Shown: positions 44,387 through 53,647, counted from the stretch's first letter. The stretch is 64,000 nt of DNA from Brevibacillus daliensis (GCF_021245735.1 NZ_JAJISB010000001.1:310001-374000); one strand, 5' to 3'. Translations and numbers: made by a program. Notes: generated from the letters alone by a model not told the origin.

Positions 44387-44416
44387 AAAAAAAACCCTCT
44401 TCGCAGGGAAGAGGGG
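44387..44416 (-). terminator. Riboswitch-controlled terminator before metX
   Basis: CCCTCTTCCCTGCGAAGAGGG hairpin followed by eight T on the minus strand, downstream of the SAM aptamer. Confidence 0.88.
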
Positions 44417-44439
44417 GATTATTTAGGAACATTTACCCA

Positions 44440-44545
44440 CTCTTATCTGCCAGACAATTAGCCTGCTGGATTTAGCACCTCTCCGCTTTTTACACGGGGT
44501 TGCCGGGTTTCATAGGGCCAGTCCCTCCACCACTCTTGATAAGAG
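44440..44545 (-). promoter_or_regulatory. SAM-I riboswitch (S-box)
   Basis: The minus strand has the P1 strand CTCTTATC, then AGAGTGGTGGAGGGACTGGCCC, ATGAAACCCGGCAACC, AGGTGCTAAATCC and the closing GATAAGAG. This is the conserved S-box order. It is followed by the terminator and metX. Confidence 0.96.
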
Positions 44546-44629
44546 AATCATATGCAATTTTCATAATCATACTTTGACAGTAAGGAATTGTCAATCTATT
44601 TTGACTTAATACATCCTTATAACGTTACA

Positions 44630-44672
44630 TAGAAACTCCCTTGTAGCCTCGATTGGCTTTCAAGGGAGTTTC
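44630..44672 (-). terminator. Possible terminator after lysC
   Basis: AGAAACTCCCTTG pairs with CAAGGGAGTTTCT, with an inner GCC/GGC pair. The stem is long but the T-tract is poor on both strands. Confidence 0.5.
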
Positions 44673-44684
44673 TATTACAAGCAG

Positions 44685-45185
44685 TTATCCGTGCACAACT
44701 GCTTCTTGTACATCCAGCCCAAAAGATCGATGAAGAGTAGATACAGCAAGCGAAATCTGATCCCGTGGGATGACGCAAGAAACTTTGATATCTGAGGTGG
44801 ATACCATACGAATCAGGATATTTTGTTCAGATAAATGTGAGAACATATCTGCCGCTACGCCTGGGTTCGTAATCATACCTGCTCCGACAATAGAAACCTT
44901 GGCAAGATCATCTTCATACTCTACAGACTCAAATCCAAGATCCTCCTGATAAGCATGTAGTGTTTGGATAGCTCTCGGGAGATCCTCTGTTGAAGTCGTG
45001 AACGAAATATTATTTGCTTTGTCATGATAAGTGCTTTGAATGATAATGTCCACGTTAATTCCGGAAATAGCTAAGGTTTTGAATAAATTGGACAACATTC
45101 CTACTTTTACAGGCATTCCGATTACCGTAATTGATGCAACACTTGTATCGTGAGCAATTCCGCTTACCACTTTTCCTGTTTCCAT
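44685..45185 (-). CDS. lysC: Aspartokinase II beta subunit from an internal in-frame start
   Basis: Codon 246 of lysC is ATG and is preceded by GGAGGAGG with a 9-base gap (GGAGGAGGAAAGCAACATG). The product would be 166 residues, made of the two ACT domains. In Bacillus subtilis the alpha and beta subunits of aspartokinase II are known to be made from overlapping in-frame starts, with beta beginning at the equivalent codon. The nucleotide signal here is clear; production in this organism is inferred. Confidence 0.75.
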   Translation of the reverse strand: METGKVVSGIAHDTSVASITVIGMPVKVGMLSNLFKTLAISGINVDIIIQSTYHDKANNISFTTSTEDLPRAIQTLHAYQEDLGFESVEYEDDLAKVSIVGAGMITNPGVAADMFSHLSEQNILIRMVSTSDIKVSCVIPRDQISLAVSTLHRSFGLDVQEAVVHG

Positions 45186-45920
45186 GTTGCTTTCCTCCTC
45201 CACGATCGTTCCTTCTTCATCTGTAAAGCTAGATCTCACTATTAGTTTAACTTGATATTTTTTGGCTGTTTCAACCGATCTGGGATGTAAAACACCCGCT
45301 CCTAAAGTCGCTAATTCCAACATCTCATCATAAGAGATACGGTCTAGCTTTTGCGCACACGGGGCAATGCGTGGATCTGCCGTAAATACACCTGAAACAT
45401 CCGTATAAATTTCACAACATTCTGCTTGTAAACTGGCAGCAAGCGCAACAGCAGTAGTATCTGATCCACCACGTCCGAGTGTGGTAATTTCCCCTGTATT
45501 ACTTGCACCCTGAAAACCTGCAACAATTACTATTCTACCTTGTTCTAGCTCCTGTTTGATACGGTCATTATCAATTTGGTGAATACGTGCTCTACCATGA
45601 ATCGGTTCAGTGGTAATTCCAGCCTGCCAGCCTGTCATGGAAACCGCCTCGTACCCACGGTTCTGAAGCGCCATGCTGAGCAAAGCGATGGTTACCTGTT
45701 CTCCTGTTGCCAGTAGCATATCCATTTCTCTAGCTGGCGGATTTGTATGTAGTTCTTTAGCTAGATCAACAAGGACATCTGTTGATTTCCCCATGGCTGA
45801 AACTACGACAATCATTTGATGGCCTTCATTTTTATATCGTATAATTCGCTCGGCAACTTTATGGATGCGATCCGCCGTCCCTACAGAGGTTCCCCCATAT
45901 TTCTGCACGACAATACCCAT
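44685..45920 (-). CDS. lysC: Aspartate kinase (aspartokinase II type, alpha subunit)
   Basis: Phosphorylates aspartate, the entry to lysine, threonine and methionine synthesis (and diaminopimelate for wall and spores). The N-terminal VQKYGGTSVGTADRI, the TLGRGGSDTTAVALAA and YTDVSGVFTADPR blocks define the kinase; two ACT domains fill residues about 260-411. The 411 residues match Bacillus aspartokinase II, which is lysine-sensitive. A lysine riboswitch is upstream. An in-frame internal ATG with a strong ribosome site (see next entry) would give the beta subunit. Confidence 0.95.
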   Translation of the reverse strand: MGIVVQKYGGTSVGTADRIHKVAERIIRYKNEGHQMIVVVSAMGKSTDVLVDLAKELHTNPPAREMDMLLATGEQVTIALLSMALQNRGYEAVSMTGWQAGITTEPIHGRARIHQIDNDRIKQELEQGRIVIVAGFQGASNTGEITTLGRGGSDTTAVALAASLQAECCEIYTDVSGVFTADPRIAPCAQKLDRISYDEMLELATLGAGVLHPRSVETAKKYQVKLIVRSSFTDEEGTIVEEESNMETGKVVSGIAHDTSVASITVIGMPVKVGMLSNLFKTLAISGINVDIIIQSTYHDKANNISFTTSTEDLPRAIQTLHAYQEDLGFESVEYEDDLAKVSIVGAGMITNPGVAADMFSHLSEQNILIRMVSTSDIKVSCVIPRDQISLAVSTLHRSFGLDVQEAVVHG

Positions 45921-45980
45921 TGTGATCTCTCCTTTAGGCTCTGTTGAGTTATTTATTCTTTATGATTCAATAACATTCCA

Positions 45981-46025
45981 TAAAAATAAAAAGGACAACG
46001 ACAAAGGAGCCTTCATCGTTGCCCA
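45981..46025 (-). terminator. Riboswitch-controlled terminator before lysC
   Basis: GGGCAACGA pairs with TCGTTGTCC around an inner AAGGCTCCTTTG hairpin, followed by TTTTTATTTTTA on the minus strand, between the lysine aptamer and lysC. Confidence 0.8.
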
Positions 46026-46108
46026 TATTGGACATAATCGGACCCTCCTTCCCCTTCATCACGAACCAATCATCATAAAAGAATACTCTTTTACCTGATC
46101 AGCCCGGT

Positions 46109-46288
46109 GAGATAGCTCTCCATCTTCCTGCCGGGTGACAAGAAAATGACAGTCTTACGCTTTTTCAACGTAAGCCCAGCATGTGCGATATGGGTAATAC
46201 GCACAAACTTCGGCAAATTCCCCTTTTCTATCCCTTCATAGATGCCCACATCTCCGGGAAGTACTCATGGTTTTTGCGCCTCTACCTC
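46109..46288 (-). promoter_or_regulatory. Lysine riboswitch (L-box)
   Basis: The minus strand begins GAGGTAGAGGCGC, continues with CCATGAGTACTT, GAAGGGATA, GGGGAATTTGCCGAAG, GCTGGGCTTACG, GTAAGACTGTCA and closes GGAGAGCTATCTC. These are the conserved blocks of the lysine aptamer and the length (180 nt) is normal. A terminator and lysC follow, so lysine should reduce lysC expression. Confidence 0.95.
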
Positions 46289-46423
46289 ACTCCTGTAATA
46301 GGGAAGTGAGGTTACTGCTATGAGATTATTCCGAATTATAGCATACACCGAAGGCTCGAAACAATGGTAAACTAGCAATTTACATATTCATGTTACAATT
46401 ATGGAAGATGGGAGGGAATTGAA

Positions 46424-47290
46424 ATAGATAAGTCTTCTGCTGTTGTACTCATCACTGGATGCTCCAGTGGCTTTGGTAAAAAAATCAGCCTGGCTCTAGC
46501 CGAGCAAGGCTATCAGGTCGTCGCTACCATGCGAGATCTCACCAAACAGGATGCTCTCTTATCCGAAGCGAAACACCGAAACGTTGCCAATCGTTTAGAA
46601 ATTCTTTATCTCGATGTAACGGATGAAGATAGCGTCTCGCAAGCCGTACAACATACGCTTTTATCCTATGGAAAAATAGATATTCTCATAAACAACGCTG
46701 GCTACGCACAGGGTGGTTTTACAGAGATTACTCCGCTTTCAGTGTGGCGTAAACAATTTGAAACCAATCTATTCGGTACCATCTCCGTTACGCAGGCGGT
46801 ACTTCCCTCCATGCGTAAAAGAAAAGATGGCCTCATCATTAACATGAGCAGCATCAGTGGTCAATTTGGGTTTCCGGCACTTGGTCCTTATGCCGCTTCC
46901 AAGCATGCAGTAGAAGGCTTCACTGAATCACTCCGACTGGAAATGCGTCCTTTTGGAGTTAGGGTTGTTCTGGTGGAACCTGGTTCTTTTCAAACTGATA
47001 TCTGGCAAAAAAGTTTAGCAGATAGCGTAGCCCTCCCGTCCAACGATGATTACCGTAACGCTATGACCAATATGCGCAAAATAGCTGAACATAATTCCAG
47101 TTCCTCGCAAGACCCCAACCAGGTGATTGAGATGATCGTGCGCATTATACATACATCAGTACCAACCTTGCGATATCCGGTAGGTAAAGGTGTTCGCAGC
47201 CTTTTGTTTATGAAGCGAGTGCTTCCGTGGCGCTGGCTAGAACGGCTGGCCTCAAAACAAATCAACCGATTAATGAATGAGGATACCTAG
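46424..47290 (+). CDS. Short-chain dehydrogenase/reductase with a non-standard start
   Basis: A classical SDR of about 288 residues: nucleotide-binding ITGCSSGFG, the NNAGYAQGG motif, catalytic Ser in INMSSISG and YAASK with Tyr and Lys. The Rossmann motif lies upstream of the first ATG (46529), so the true start must be earlier. The only in-frame candidates after the GGGAGGG site are ATA (46424, gap 7) and ATT (46418); the TTG at 46419 is out of frame and hits a stop. Either a rare ATA start or a one-base loss near AAATAG explains this. Substrate unknown; similar to NADP-dependent oxidoreductases of the retinol/steroid type. Confidence 0.75.
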   Translation: MDKSSAVVLITGCSSGFGKKISLALAEQGYQVVATMRDLTKQDALLSEAKHRNVANRLEILYLDVTDEDSVSQAVQHTLLSYGKIDILINNAGYAQGGFTEITPLSVWRKQFETNLFGTISVTQAVLPSMRKRKDGLIINMSSISGQFGFPALGPYAASKHAVEGFTESLRLEMRPFGVRVVLVEPGSFQTDIWQKSLADSVALPSNDDYRNAMTNMRKIAEHNSSSSQDPNQVIEMIVRIIHTSVPTLRYPVGKGVRSLLFMKRVLPWRWLERLASKQINRLMNEDT

Positions 47291-47352
47291 TAATCTATCT
47301 TGAAGATATATATAGAGGTAAGCTCGTACACATTTCATTTTGGAGAGGCTCA

Positions 47353-47392
47353 CAAAAAAATCGCATCCATTCTTTGCAGAGTGGATGCGCGA
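47353..47392 (-). terminator. Terminator after uvrC
   Basis: TCGCGCATCCACTC pairs with GAATGGATGCGA, followed by TTTTTTTG on the minus strand. Confidence 0.88.
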
Positions 47393-47397
47393 TATGT

Positions 47398-49179
47398 TTA
47401 TTCTTCTTTTTCTCCTCGCAAATGAGTAATAATATCACGAGCCAGCTTATCTCCAATTCCTAGCTGTCGATATTCCTCAATACTTGCTTCTCTCATCTTT
47501 TTCAACGAGCCAAAATGCTGGAACAACTTCTTGCGTCGCTTCTCACCAATACCCGGAATCTCATCTAATTGAGAGGAGAGCATCGTTTTGGAACGGGACT
47601 GCCGGTGGAATGAAATCGCAAAACGATGCACCTCATCCTGAATCCGCTGCAACAGATAAAATTCATGGCTGTCTCGTTTCAATTCAATTGGTTCTGGTGG
47701 ATCTCCAAACAAGAGCATTGCGGTTTTATGCTTATCATCCTTGGCAAGCCCGCATACAGGGATATACAGCCCCAGCTCATTTTCCAATACATCCATGGCG
47801 GCACCGATTTGTCCTTTTCCTCCATCAATGACTACCAGATCAGGGAGCGGCAGATTTTCACGCAGCAACCTACTGTATCTGCGAAGCACTACCTCACGCA
47901 TGGACCCATAATCATCAGGACCAACCACCGTTTTAATCTTATATTTGCGGTATTCTTTTTTATCTGGCTTACCATTTGTAAAGACGATCATCGCAGATAC
48001 AGGCTCTGCTCCTTGTATATTGGAATTATCGAACGCCTCGATCCGATAAGGAGTCCCAATCCCCATACTTTGACCCAAATTTTGAATGGCTTGCACAGTT
48101 CTAGCATCATCTTTTGCAAGCAGAGCGAATTTCTCTTCCAAAGCAATCCTTGCGTTTTCCTCAGCCATATCAATTAGGTCGTGTTTTTTACCTCGTTTAG
48201 GTGTAAGTACTTTTACACCTAGCCATTCAGAAATCAATTCAGATTCACTTTCTTCCGGAAGTAATATTTCTTTTGGCAAGGCATGCTGTTTATCAAAGTA
48301 ATACTGTGCGACAAAGGACATAAAATCCTCTACAGCCTCACCATAGAATGGGAATGAACTTGTGTCCCTCTCCAGTAGTTTTCCACCACGCATGTAGAAA
48401 ACTTGCACACACATCCAGCCTTTATCCGTATGATAACCAAATATATCTCGGTCAACAGTATCTGTAAGGGTAATTTTTTGCTTTTCCATTACCGCTTCTA
48501 TACTAATAATCTGATCACGAAGTTCTTTTGCGCGTTCGAATTCCATGTCTTCAGCAGCCTGCATCATTTTCTCCGTTAACGTTTCCTTGGTCGCCTTATG
48601 ACCACCATCCAGAAACCTCGTGATTTCTTCTACAATACGCGTATTCTCCGCTTGGTCAACATCGTAGACACATGGCGCCATGCATTGATGCATGTGATAA
48701 TAAAGGCAGACCTGCTTCGGCATATTTTTGCATTTGCGCAGTGGATATAGTCTGTCTAATAGCTTTTTCACTTCCTGAGCAGCGGTCGCATTGGGATACG
48801 GTCCAAAATATTTTGCTTTATCTTTTACAATACGCCGTGTAATCTCCAGGCGAGGATGTAACTCATTCGTAATTTTGAGATAAGGATATGTCTTATCATC
48901 CTTTAACAAAATATTGTACCGTGGGTTATGCTTTTTAATCAGGTTACATTCAAGGATCAGCGCTTCTATTGGAGAACCTACTACTATATATTCAAAGTCA
49001 GCAATTTCGCTGACAAGAAGTTGTGTTTTTCCGTCGTGACTGCCGGTAAAATAAGAGCGCACGCGGTTTTTTAGCACTTTCGCCTTCCCGATATAAATGA
49101 TATCACCGCTTGCATTCTTCATGATATAACAACCCGGCTTGTCTGGCAAAACTGCCAATTTGTCCTTTAATTGACTCAC
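47398..49179 (-). CDS. uvrC: Excinuclease ABC subunit C
   Basis: Makes both incisions in nucleotide excision repair. The N-terminal GIY-YIG nuclease domain is seen in [20 protein letters not shown], the UVR domain in [19 protein letters not shown], the RNase H-like C-terminal nuclease in [17 protein letters not shown] and VVIDGGKGQ, and the terminal helix-hairpin-helix in [20 protein letters not shown]. The start is set at GTG 49179, six bases after AAGGAG; the frame is open 20 codons further upstream without a site. The 593 residues are normal. Located upstream of lysC and next to trxA as in Bacillus. Confidence 0.96.
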   Translation of the reverse strand: MSQLKDKLAVLPDKPGCYIMKNASGDIIYIGKAKVLKNRVRSYFTGSHDGKTQLLVSEIADFEYIVVGSPIEALILECNLIKKHNPRYNILLKDDKTYPYLKITNELHPRLEITRRIVKDKAKYFGPYPNATAAQEVKKLLDRLYPLRKCKNMPKQVCLYYHMHQCMAPCVYDVDQAENTRIVEEITRFLDGGHKATKETLTEKMMQAAEDMEFERAKELRDQIISIEAVMEKQKITLTDTVDRDIFGYHTDKGWMCVQVFYMRGGKLLERDTSSFPFYGEAVEDFMSFVAQYYFDKQHALPKEILLPEESESELISEWLGVKVLTPKRGKKHDLIDMAEENARIALEEKFALLAKDDARTVQAIQNLGQSMGIGTPYRIEAFDNSNIQGAEPVSAMIVFTNGKPDKKEYRKYKIKTVVGPDDYGSMREVVLRRYSRLLRENLPLPDLVVIDGGKGQIGAAMDVLENELGLYIPVCGLAKDDKHKTAMLLFGDPPEPIELKRDSHEFYLLQRIQDEVHRFAISFHRQSRSKTMLSSQLDEIPGIGEKRRKKLFQHFGSLKKMREASIEEYRQLGIGDKLARDIITHLRGEKEE

Positions 49180-49505
49180 GTTACACTCCTTTCTTCCTAT
49201 TGCAAGGATAAGGATATTTCCCACTCTTAATCCTAGCACAAACGTTCTCTTTTACGCATCCCTATTCGTTATGGAAAACGAAAGAAAATCATACTTTATG
49301 ATAAAGATAAAATTGCAACAAAAATTTGAGATAATTAAATTTTACTATCAGTTATGTTATACAATAGACAATTTATTCAATCATCGGCTACTTGTATCTA
49401 TTGGTTTGGTGTGCTTTGTTTCTAACAAAAAAAGAAATTGATTAAATAGCATTCATGAAAAAACCCGGGTCCTGTTAGAGGAGCCGGGTCTCATCATTCA
49501 ATTGC
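49180..49505. other. Intergenic region uvrC / trxA
   Basis: AT-rich region containing the trxA terminator at its right end (49458-49491). The uvrC promoter should lie here, but no confident match was found. No gene seen. Confidence 0.5.
49458..49491 (-). terminator. Terminator after trxA
   Basis: ACCCGG(CTCCT) pairs with (AGGA)CCCGGGT, then TTTTTTC on the minus strand. Confidence 0.85.
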
Positions 49506-49820
49506 TTACAGATGTTTGTTTACAGTTTCCATCAACGCTTCTTTTGGTTTGAAACCAACCATTTTGTCAACTGGTTGACCATCTTTAAATATGATTAATG
49601 TTGGGATAGACATTACACCAAATTTACCTGCTGATTCAGGGTTGTCATCTACGTTTACTTTGACGATTTTTAATTTATCGCCAACTTCTTTATCCATATC
49701 TTCAAGTACAGGAGCGATCGCCTTGCATGGTCCACACCAAGGTGCCCAGAAGTCTACAAGTACAGTTCCTTGTTCGATATCCTGTGAAAATGATTGATCA
49801 GATGCGTTTGTAATTGCCAT
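49506..49820 (-). CDS. trxA: Thioredoxin
   Basis: Small disulfide reductase with the active site WAPWCGPCK (about 27-35) and the cis-proline region SIPTLIIF. The 104 residues are normal. The ATG at 49820 follows AAGGAGG by 8 bases; the frame continues to 49838 without a site. It lies between etfA and uvrC as in Bacillus and is monocistronic, with its own terminator. Confidence 0.97.
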   Translation of the reverse strand: MAITNASDQSFSQDIEQGTVLVDFWAPWCGPCKAIAPVLEDMDKEVGDKLKIVKVNVDDNPESAGKFGVMSIPTLIIFKDGQPVDKMVGFKPKEALMETVNKHL

Positions 49821-49999
49821 ATGAATATCCTCCTTCACTCTTCAGAAAAATTACTGAAAAGCCAACTATTTAGTCTTCTGAAAGTATATCATCAACCACC
49901 AAAAATGACTATCAGTCAAAATACTTTCAACGCCTATTCTAGGATATATCTTAACCTTTTTTACATAAATCGAATCATCCTTATCAAATCATTAATGCT

Positions 50000-50030
50000 A
50001 AAAGAAAGACTGCCGGTTTTCACTCGGCAG
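50000..50030 (-). terminator. Terminator after etfA
   Basis: CTGCCG / CGGCAG stem with a 9-base loop, followed by TCTTTCTTTT on the minus strand. Confidence 0.7.
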
Positions 50031-50044
50031 CAAAAGATTATCAC

Positions 50045-51004
50045 TTATACACGTACCTTTTTAAATTCTTCAGTCAATAACGGAACCACTTCGAACAAAT
50101 CACCCACGATGCCGTAGTCAGCTACCTGAAAAATTGGTGCTTCCGGATCTTTATTGATCGCTACAATTACTTTGGAATTAGACATACCAGCCAAATGCTG
50201 AATTGCACCGGAAATACCGCACGCAATATATAGATCAGGAGTAACAACTTTACCCGTTTGACCAATTTGCAAAGCATAATCACAATAGTCAGCGTCACAT
50301 GCACCACGAGAAGCCCCTACTGCAGCGCCTAATACCTCCGCCAATTCATCAAGTGGTTGGAATCCTTCTTTGCTCTTCACTCCACGACCACCAGCGATGA
50401 TTACCTTCGCCTCAGACAAATCCACCTTACCAGATGTTTTGCGTACGACCTCTTTTACGATTGTACGTAAATCTTTAATTTCCACATCTATCGATACTAC
50501 TTCTGCGGGAGCACCTGAATTTGCTTCTCCCAAAGCAATATTATTCGGACGGATTGTTATGAAAATTTTGTCATCCATGAAGGCACGTTTTTGAAATGCT
50601 TTACCTGCATATATGGGACGCGTGAACACCGGACCTGCTTCTACACTCGTCACATCAGTAACTAAACCATAGCCTAAGCGAGCAGCAATTCGAGGAGCAA
50701 TGTCACGACCAATTGACGTATGTCCTACTACAATAGAGTCTGGTTGTACTTCACCAAATACTTTTATAAAAGCTTGCGTATATGCATCAGGAGTATATTG
50801 ATCCAATTTTTCATTGTTTACGGCATATAATTTACTCGCACCGTGTTCGCCCAGTGCTACCGCATATTCATCAGCACCACTTCCAAATAGAGCTGCAACC
50901 ACTTCGCCACCCTCTGCAATAATACGCGCTGCCGCCAAAGCTTCCAGTGAAACATTACGCAATTGTTGATCACGAGCTTCTGCTAGAACAAGTACTTTTT
51001 TCAT
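50045..51004 (-). CDS. etfA: Electron transfer flavoprotein subunit alpha
   Basis: Forms with EtfB the flavoprotein that accepts electrons from acyl-CoA dehydrogenases. The C-terminal FAD domain has GGRGVKSKEGFQPLDELA, GASRGACDADYC, QIGQTGKVVTPDLYIACGIS, and the end AINKDPEAPIFQVADYGIVG. The 319 residues are usual. It follows etfB by 16 bases and ends the fadR-fadB-etfB-etfA operon. Confidence 0.96.
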   Translation of the reverse strand: MKKVLVLAEARDQQLRNVSLEALAAARIIAEGGEVVAALFGSGADEYAVALGEHGASKLYAVNNEKLDQYTPDAYTQAFIKVFGEVQPDSIVVGHTSIGRDIAPRIAARLGYGLVTDVTSVEAGPVFTRPIYAGKAFQKRAFMDDKIFITIRPNNIALGEANSGAPAEVVSIDVEIKDLRTIVKEVVRKTSGKVDLSEAKVIIAGGRGVKSKEGFQPLDELAEVLGAAVGASRGACDADYCDYALQIGQTGKVVTPDLYIACGISGAIQHLAGMSNSKVIVAINKDPEAPIFQVADYGIVGDLFEVVPLLTEEFKKVRV

Positions 51005-51020
51005 TGGGGAGTCCCTCCTC

Positions 51021-51788
51021 TTAGATCACTTTTGCTTCATTACGAAGCAATTGTACTAATTCAGATGCCTGACTTGGAATATCGCCAGATAAAATACGAC
51101 CAGCCTCTTTTTTCGGAGGTAAGTACTGCTCAATAATTTCGGTTTTAGCGGAGATATCTGCTACAGAAATTCCCAGGTCATCAGCGGATAAATGATCCAA
51201 AGGTTTTTTCTTTGCTTTCATAATGCCAGGAAGAGATGGGTAACGTGGTTCATTAAGACCTTGCTGTGCTGTAATTAGAACAGGCAAAGTGGTTTCAATT
51301 ACTTCCAGATCTCCTTCTACATCTCGCTCTACACGTACATTCTCACCATCGATCTCTACTTTTACGGCAGTAGAGACATGGTTGATGCCTAATTCTTCAG
51401 CTAACCTGGGACCACCTTGTCCTGCCCCTGAATCAACAGCCATTTGGCCACCCAGAATCAGGTCAAATCCTTCTTTTTTAGCAACGGCAGCCAAGACTTT
51501 AGCTGTGGTATATTCATCACCAAACAACGTTTCGTCATCTACCAAAATTGCTCGATCTACACCCATCGCAAGTGCGGTGCGAAGTTCTTTCTCTACGCGA
51601 TCAGTACCAACTGAGATGATAACAACTTCTCCACCATGCTCATCACGGAGCTTGATTGCTTCCTCAATCGCATATTCATCATACGGATTAATAATGGTTT
51701 CTGCACCGTCATCACTAATTTTGCCATCTTGAATCACAATTTTTTCTTCTGTGTCAAACGTCTGCTTCATGGCTACCAAGATTTTCAT
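51021..51788 (-). CDS. etfB: Electron transfer flavoprotein subunit beta
   Basis: Beta subunit of ETF, binding AMP. Typical blocks are MKILVAMKQTFDTEEKI, NPYDEYAIEEAIKLRD, VDSGAGQGGPRLAEELG and the ETF beta signature VERDVEGDLEVIETTLPVLI with LNEPRYPSLPGIMKAKKKP. The 255 residues fit. It starts 12 bases after the fadB stop. Confidence 0.96.
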   Translation of the reverse strand: MKILVAMKQTFDTEEKIVIQDGKISDDGAETIINPYDEYAIEEAIKLRDEHGGEVVIISVGTDRVEKELRTALAMGVDRAILVDDETLFGDEYTTAKVLAAVAKKEGFDLILGGQMAVDSGAGQGGPRLAEELGINHVSTAVKVEIDGENVRVERDVEGDLEVIETTLPVLITAQQGLNEPRYPSLPGIMKAKKKPLDHLSADDLGISVADISAKTEIIEQYLPPKKEAGRILSGDIPSQASELVQLLRNEAKVI

Positions 51789-51800
51789 GTGTATTACCTC

Positions 51801-52577
51801 CTAACGATTGGTGAAGTTCGGCTTTCTCTTCTCTATAAATGCAGCGACGCCTTCTTTCCGGTCCTCTGTCGTGAAAACCTGTCCAAACAGCTTAGCTTCC
51901 TGTTTATATCCTGCTTCCACTCCATGTAAAAGTCCGTGATGAATAGCATCAAGTGATAATTTAACTGAAATTGCGCTTTTTTCTGAAATTTTGTTCGCTA
52001 GCTTTTTGGCCTCTTCCACCACTTGTTCAACTGGGAAAAGAGCATCTACCAAACCAATTTTAAACGCCTCTTCTCCATCAATCAATTGAGAAGTAAGAAT
52101 TAGTTCTGTTGCCTTTCCACGTCCCACAAGAAGAGGAAGTCTTTGCGTTCCCCCGTATCCAGGCATAATACCTAGATTTAATTCAGGTAAACCCATTTTT
52201 GCTTCAGGAGCTGCATATCTGATATGGCAAGCCATAGCTAGCTCTAAGCCACCGCCCAAACACGCTCCATTAATAGCTGCGATGATTGGTTTAGAAAAGG
52301 TTTCCATTCTGTTGAATAGCTGTTGACCAACCTCTGAGACCGCCACTGCTTTTTGTTCATCTAATTCAGTGAATTCTTTGATGTCTGCTCCTGCAATAAA
52401 AAAGCGCCCTTCTCCAGTAAGTACTACCGCCTTCACCTGATCATCTGATGCCAAATCATCCAAAGCCTCCCCCAGGCTCTTCAACGTGGTTTGGTTCAGT
52501 GCGTTAGCAGGTTGATGGTCTATCGTAATCACTGCAACATGATTCTCTTTTGAAAGCTTTACATTCGGATAAGACAT
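51801..52577 (-). CDS. fadB: Enoyl-CoA hydratase/isomerase family protein (FadB type)
   Basis: Crotonase-fold enzyme for the hydration step of fatty-acid beta-oxidation. The oxyanion hole segments are RFFIAGADIKEF and AINGACLGGGLELAMAC, with Glu in LNLGIMPGYGGTQRL. The 258 residues are the size of a simple enoyl-CoA hydratase. The start at 52577 follows AAGGGAG by 8 bases. It lies between fadR and etfB, the order of the Bacillus fad operon, which gives the symbol. Confidence 0.92.
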   Translation of the reverse strand: MSYPNVKLSKENHVAVITIDHQPANALNQTTLKSLGEALDDLASDDQVKAVVLTGEGRFFIAGADIKEFTELDEQKAVAVSEVGQQLFNRMETFSKPIIAAINGACLGGGLELAMACHIRYAAPEAKMGLPELNLGIMPGYGGTQRLPLLVGRGKATELILTSQLIDGEEAFKIGLVDALFPVEQVVEEAKKLANKISEKSAISVKLSLDAIHHGLLHGVEAGYKQEAKLFGQVFTTEDRKEGVAAFIEKRKPNFTNR

Positions 52578-52717
52578 GTACAGGTCTCCCTTCAAAAAGA
52601 ACGGGTGATTGAGCGCCCGATCAGTCTATGTGCAAAAAATAGGAACTGGAAATATTGTATCAAATGAAACCCCAGAGAAAAAGAAAAATTTCCCCAGGAT
52701 TTCGCTTATACACCAGT

Positions 52718-53305
52718 TTATTCCTTGCAAAGTCCCTTAAGAAAGAGATTGTGAATGGGATCAACAAGAGAGACAAGGTCATACTTGCTTTTTTTCATAA
52801 CCCATGAAGTAACAGCCTGGTCCAATGTGCCAAAAACCATCGTTCTAGCTAATCGGACATCGATATCAGAACGGAATACACCTTCCTCAATACCCTGACG
52901 AATTACTTCATCGATTAGATTAAAATAGGATTTCAACACTTCTCCTATCCCCTGGCTTACTTCTGGGTTAGATTGTCGTAATTCTATTTGAGTCACAATC
53001 GCCACATCGTAATCTTCTGCCAGTAGGTTAAGATGCGAATGAATTAAGATACGGAGCTTTTCTGATACGTGACTCGCTCTCTGAGACATTTCTTTGCAGT
53101 TCTCAACAAACTGTCCCATCTTTTCATTAAATAGCGAGATGAGGATATCATCCTTGTTCTCAAAGTAGAGATAAATAGTGCCGTCCGCTACTTTTGCTTC
53201 TCTGGCGATTTTTGATACCTGCGCGTTGTGATAACCGTGCTCGGCGATCACCTTGACGGCTGCATTTATAATGGCTTGATATTTTTCCCCCGTTTTTTTG
53301 GCCAT
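52718..53305 (-). CDS. fadR: TetR-family fatty acid degradation regulator FadR
   Basis: Repressor of beta-oxidation genes, released by long-chain acyl-CoA in Bacillus. The N-terminal helix-turn-helix reads EHGYHNAQVSKIAREAKVAD and GTIYLYFENKDD, and the remaining helices form the ligand domain. The 195 residues are usual. The ATG at 53305 follows GGAGGG by 4 bases. The operator TGAATGACTATTCATTCA lies 59 bases upstream, which supports the name over other TetR proteins and suggests autoregulation. Confidence 0.93.
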   Translation of the reverse strand: MAKKTGEKYQAIINAAVKVIAEHGYHNAQVSKIAREAKVADGTIYLYFENKDDILISLFNEKMGQFVENCKEMSQRASHVSEKLRILIHSHLNLLAEDYDVAIVTQIELRQSNPEVSQGIGEVLKSYFNLIDEVIRQGIEEGVFRSDIDVRLARTMVFGTLDQAVTSWVMKKSKYDLVSLVDPIHNLFLKGLCKE

Positions 53306-53363
53306 ATTACCCTCCACTTTGATTTTCTAGGATGTATGTTAGTTTATTTTGAATTGCATTAAA

Positions 53364-53381
53364 TGAATGACTATTCATTCA
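53364..53381. promoter_or_regulatory. FadR operator upstream of fadR-fadB-etfBA
   Basis: TGAATGACTATTCATTCA matches the Bacillus FadR consensus TGAATGAMTANTCATTCA at every fixed position. It is the only exact site seen in the window. The rest of the 340-base gap to the ArsR gene has no recognised gene; a 64-codon frame there (53410-53604) looks fortuitous. Confidence 0.85.
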
Positions 53382-53647
53382 TAAGTAGTTTATATCATGG
53401 GCTGTTCGAGTGTCAATGGAGGAAAGGAAATTTATGTCGTTTGGGTACTTCGGAAGAAGCATAGATATCAACTACGCTCCTGTTGACATCCTACTGGGAG
53501 TTTTGACAGTCCGCTCCGTAAGAAAGAGGAGAAAGAGAATATTTTCAAACCAATCACCGTCCTCAGAATCGTATCTCCATACTCACCATACAGTTCTATA
53601 TTAAAAACATTTGCTATTAACCTATACATGTAATAAAATACTTACAT

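Noticed and set aside
53410-53604. 64-codon frame between fadR and the ArsR gene
   Set aside because: No recognisable family, weak ribosome site, and composition like random translation.
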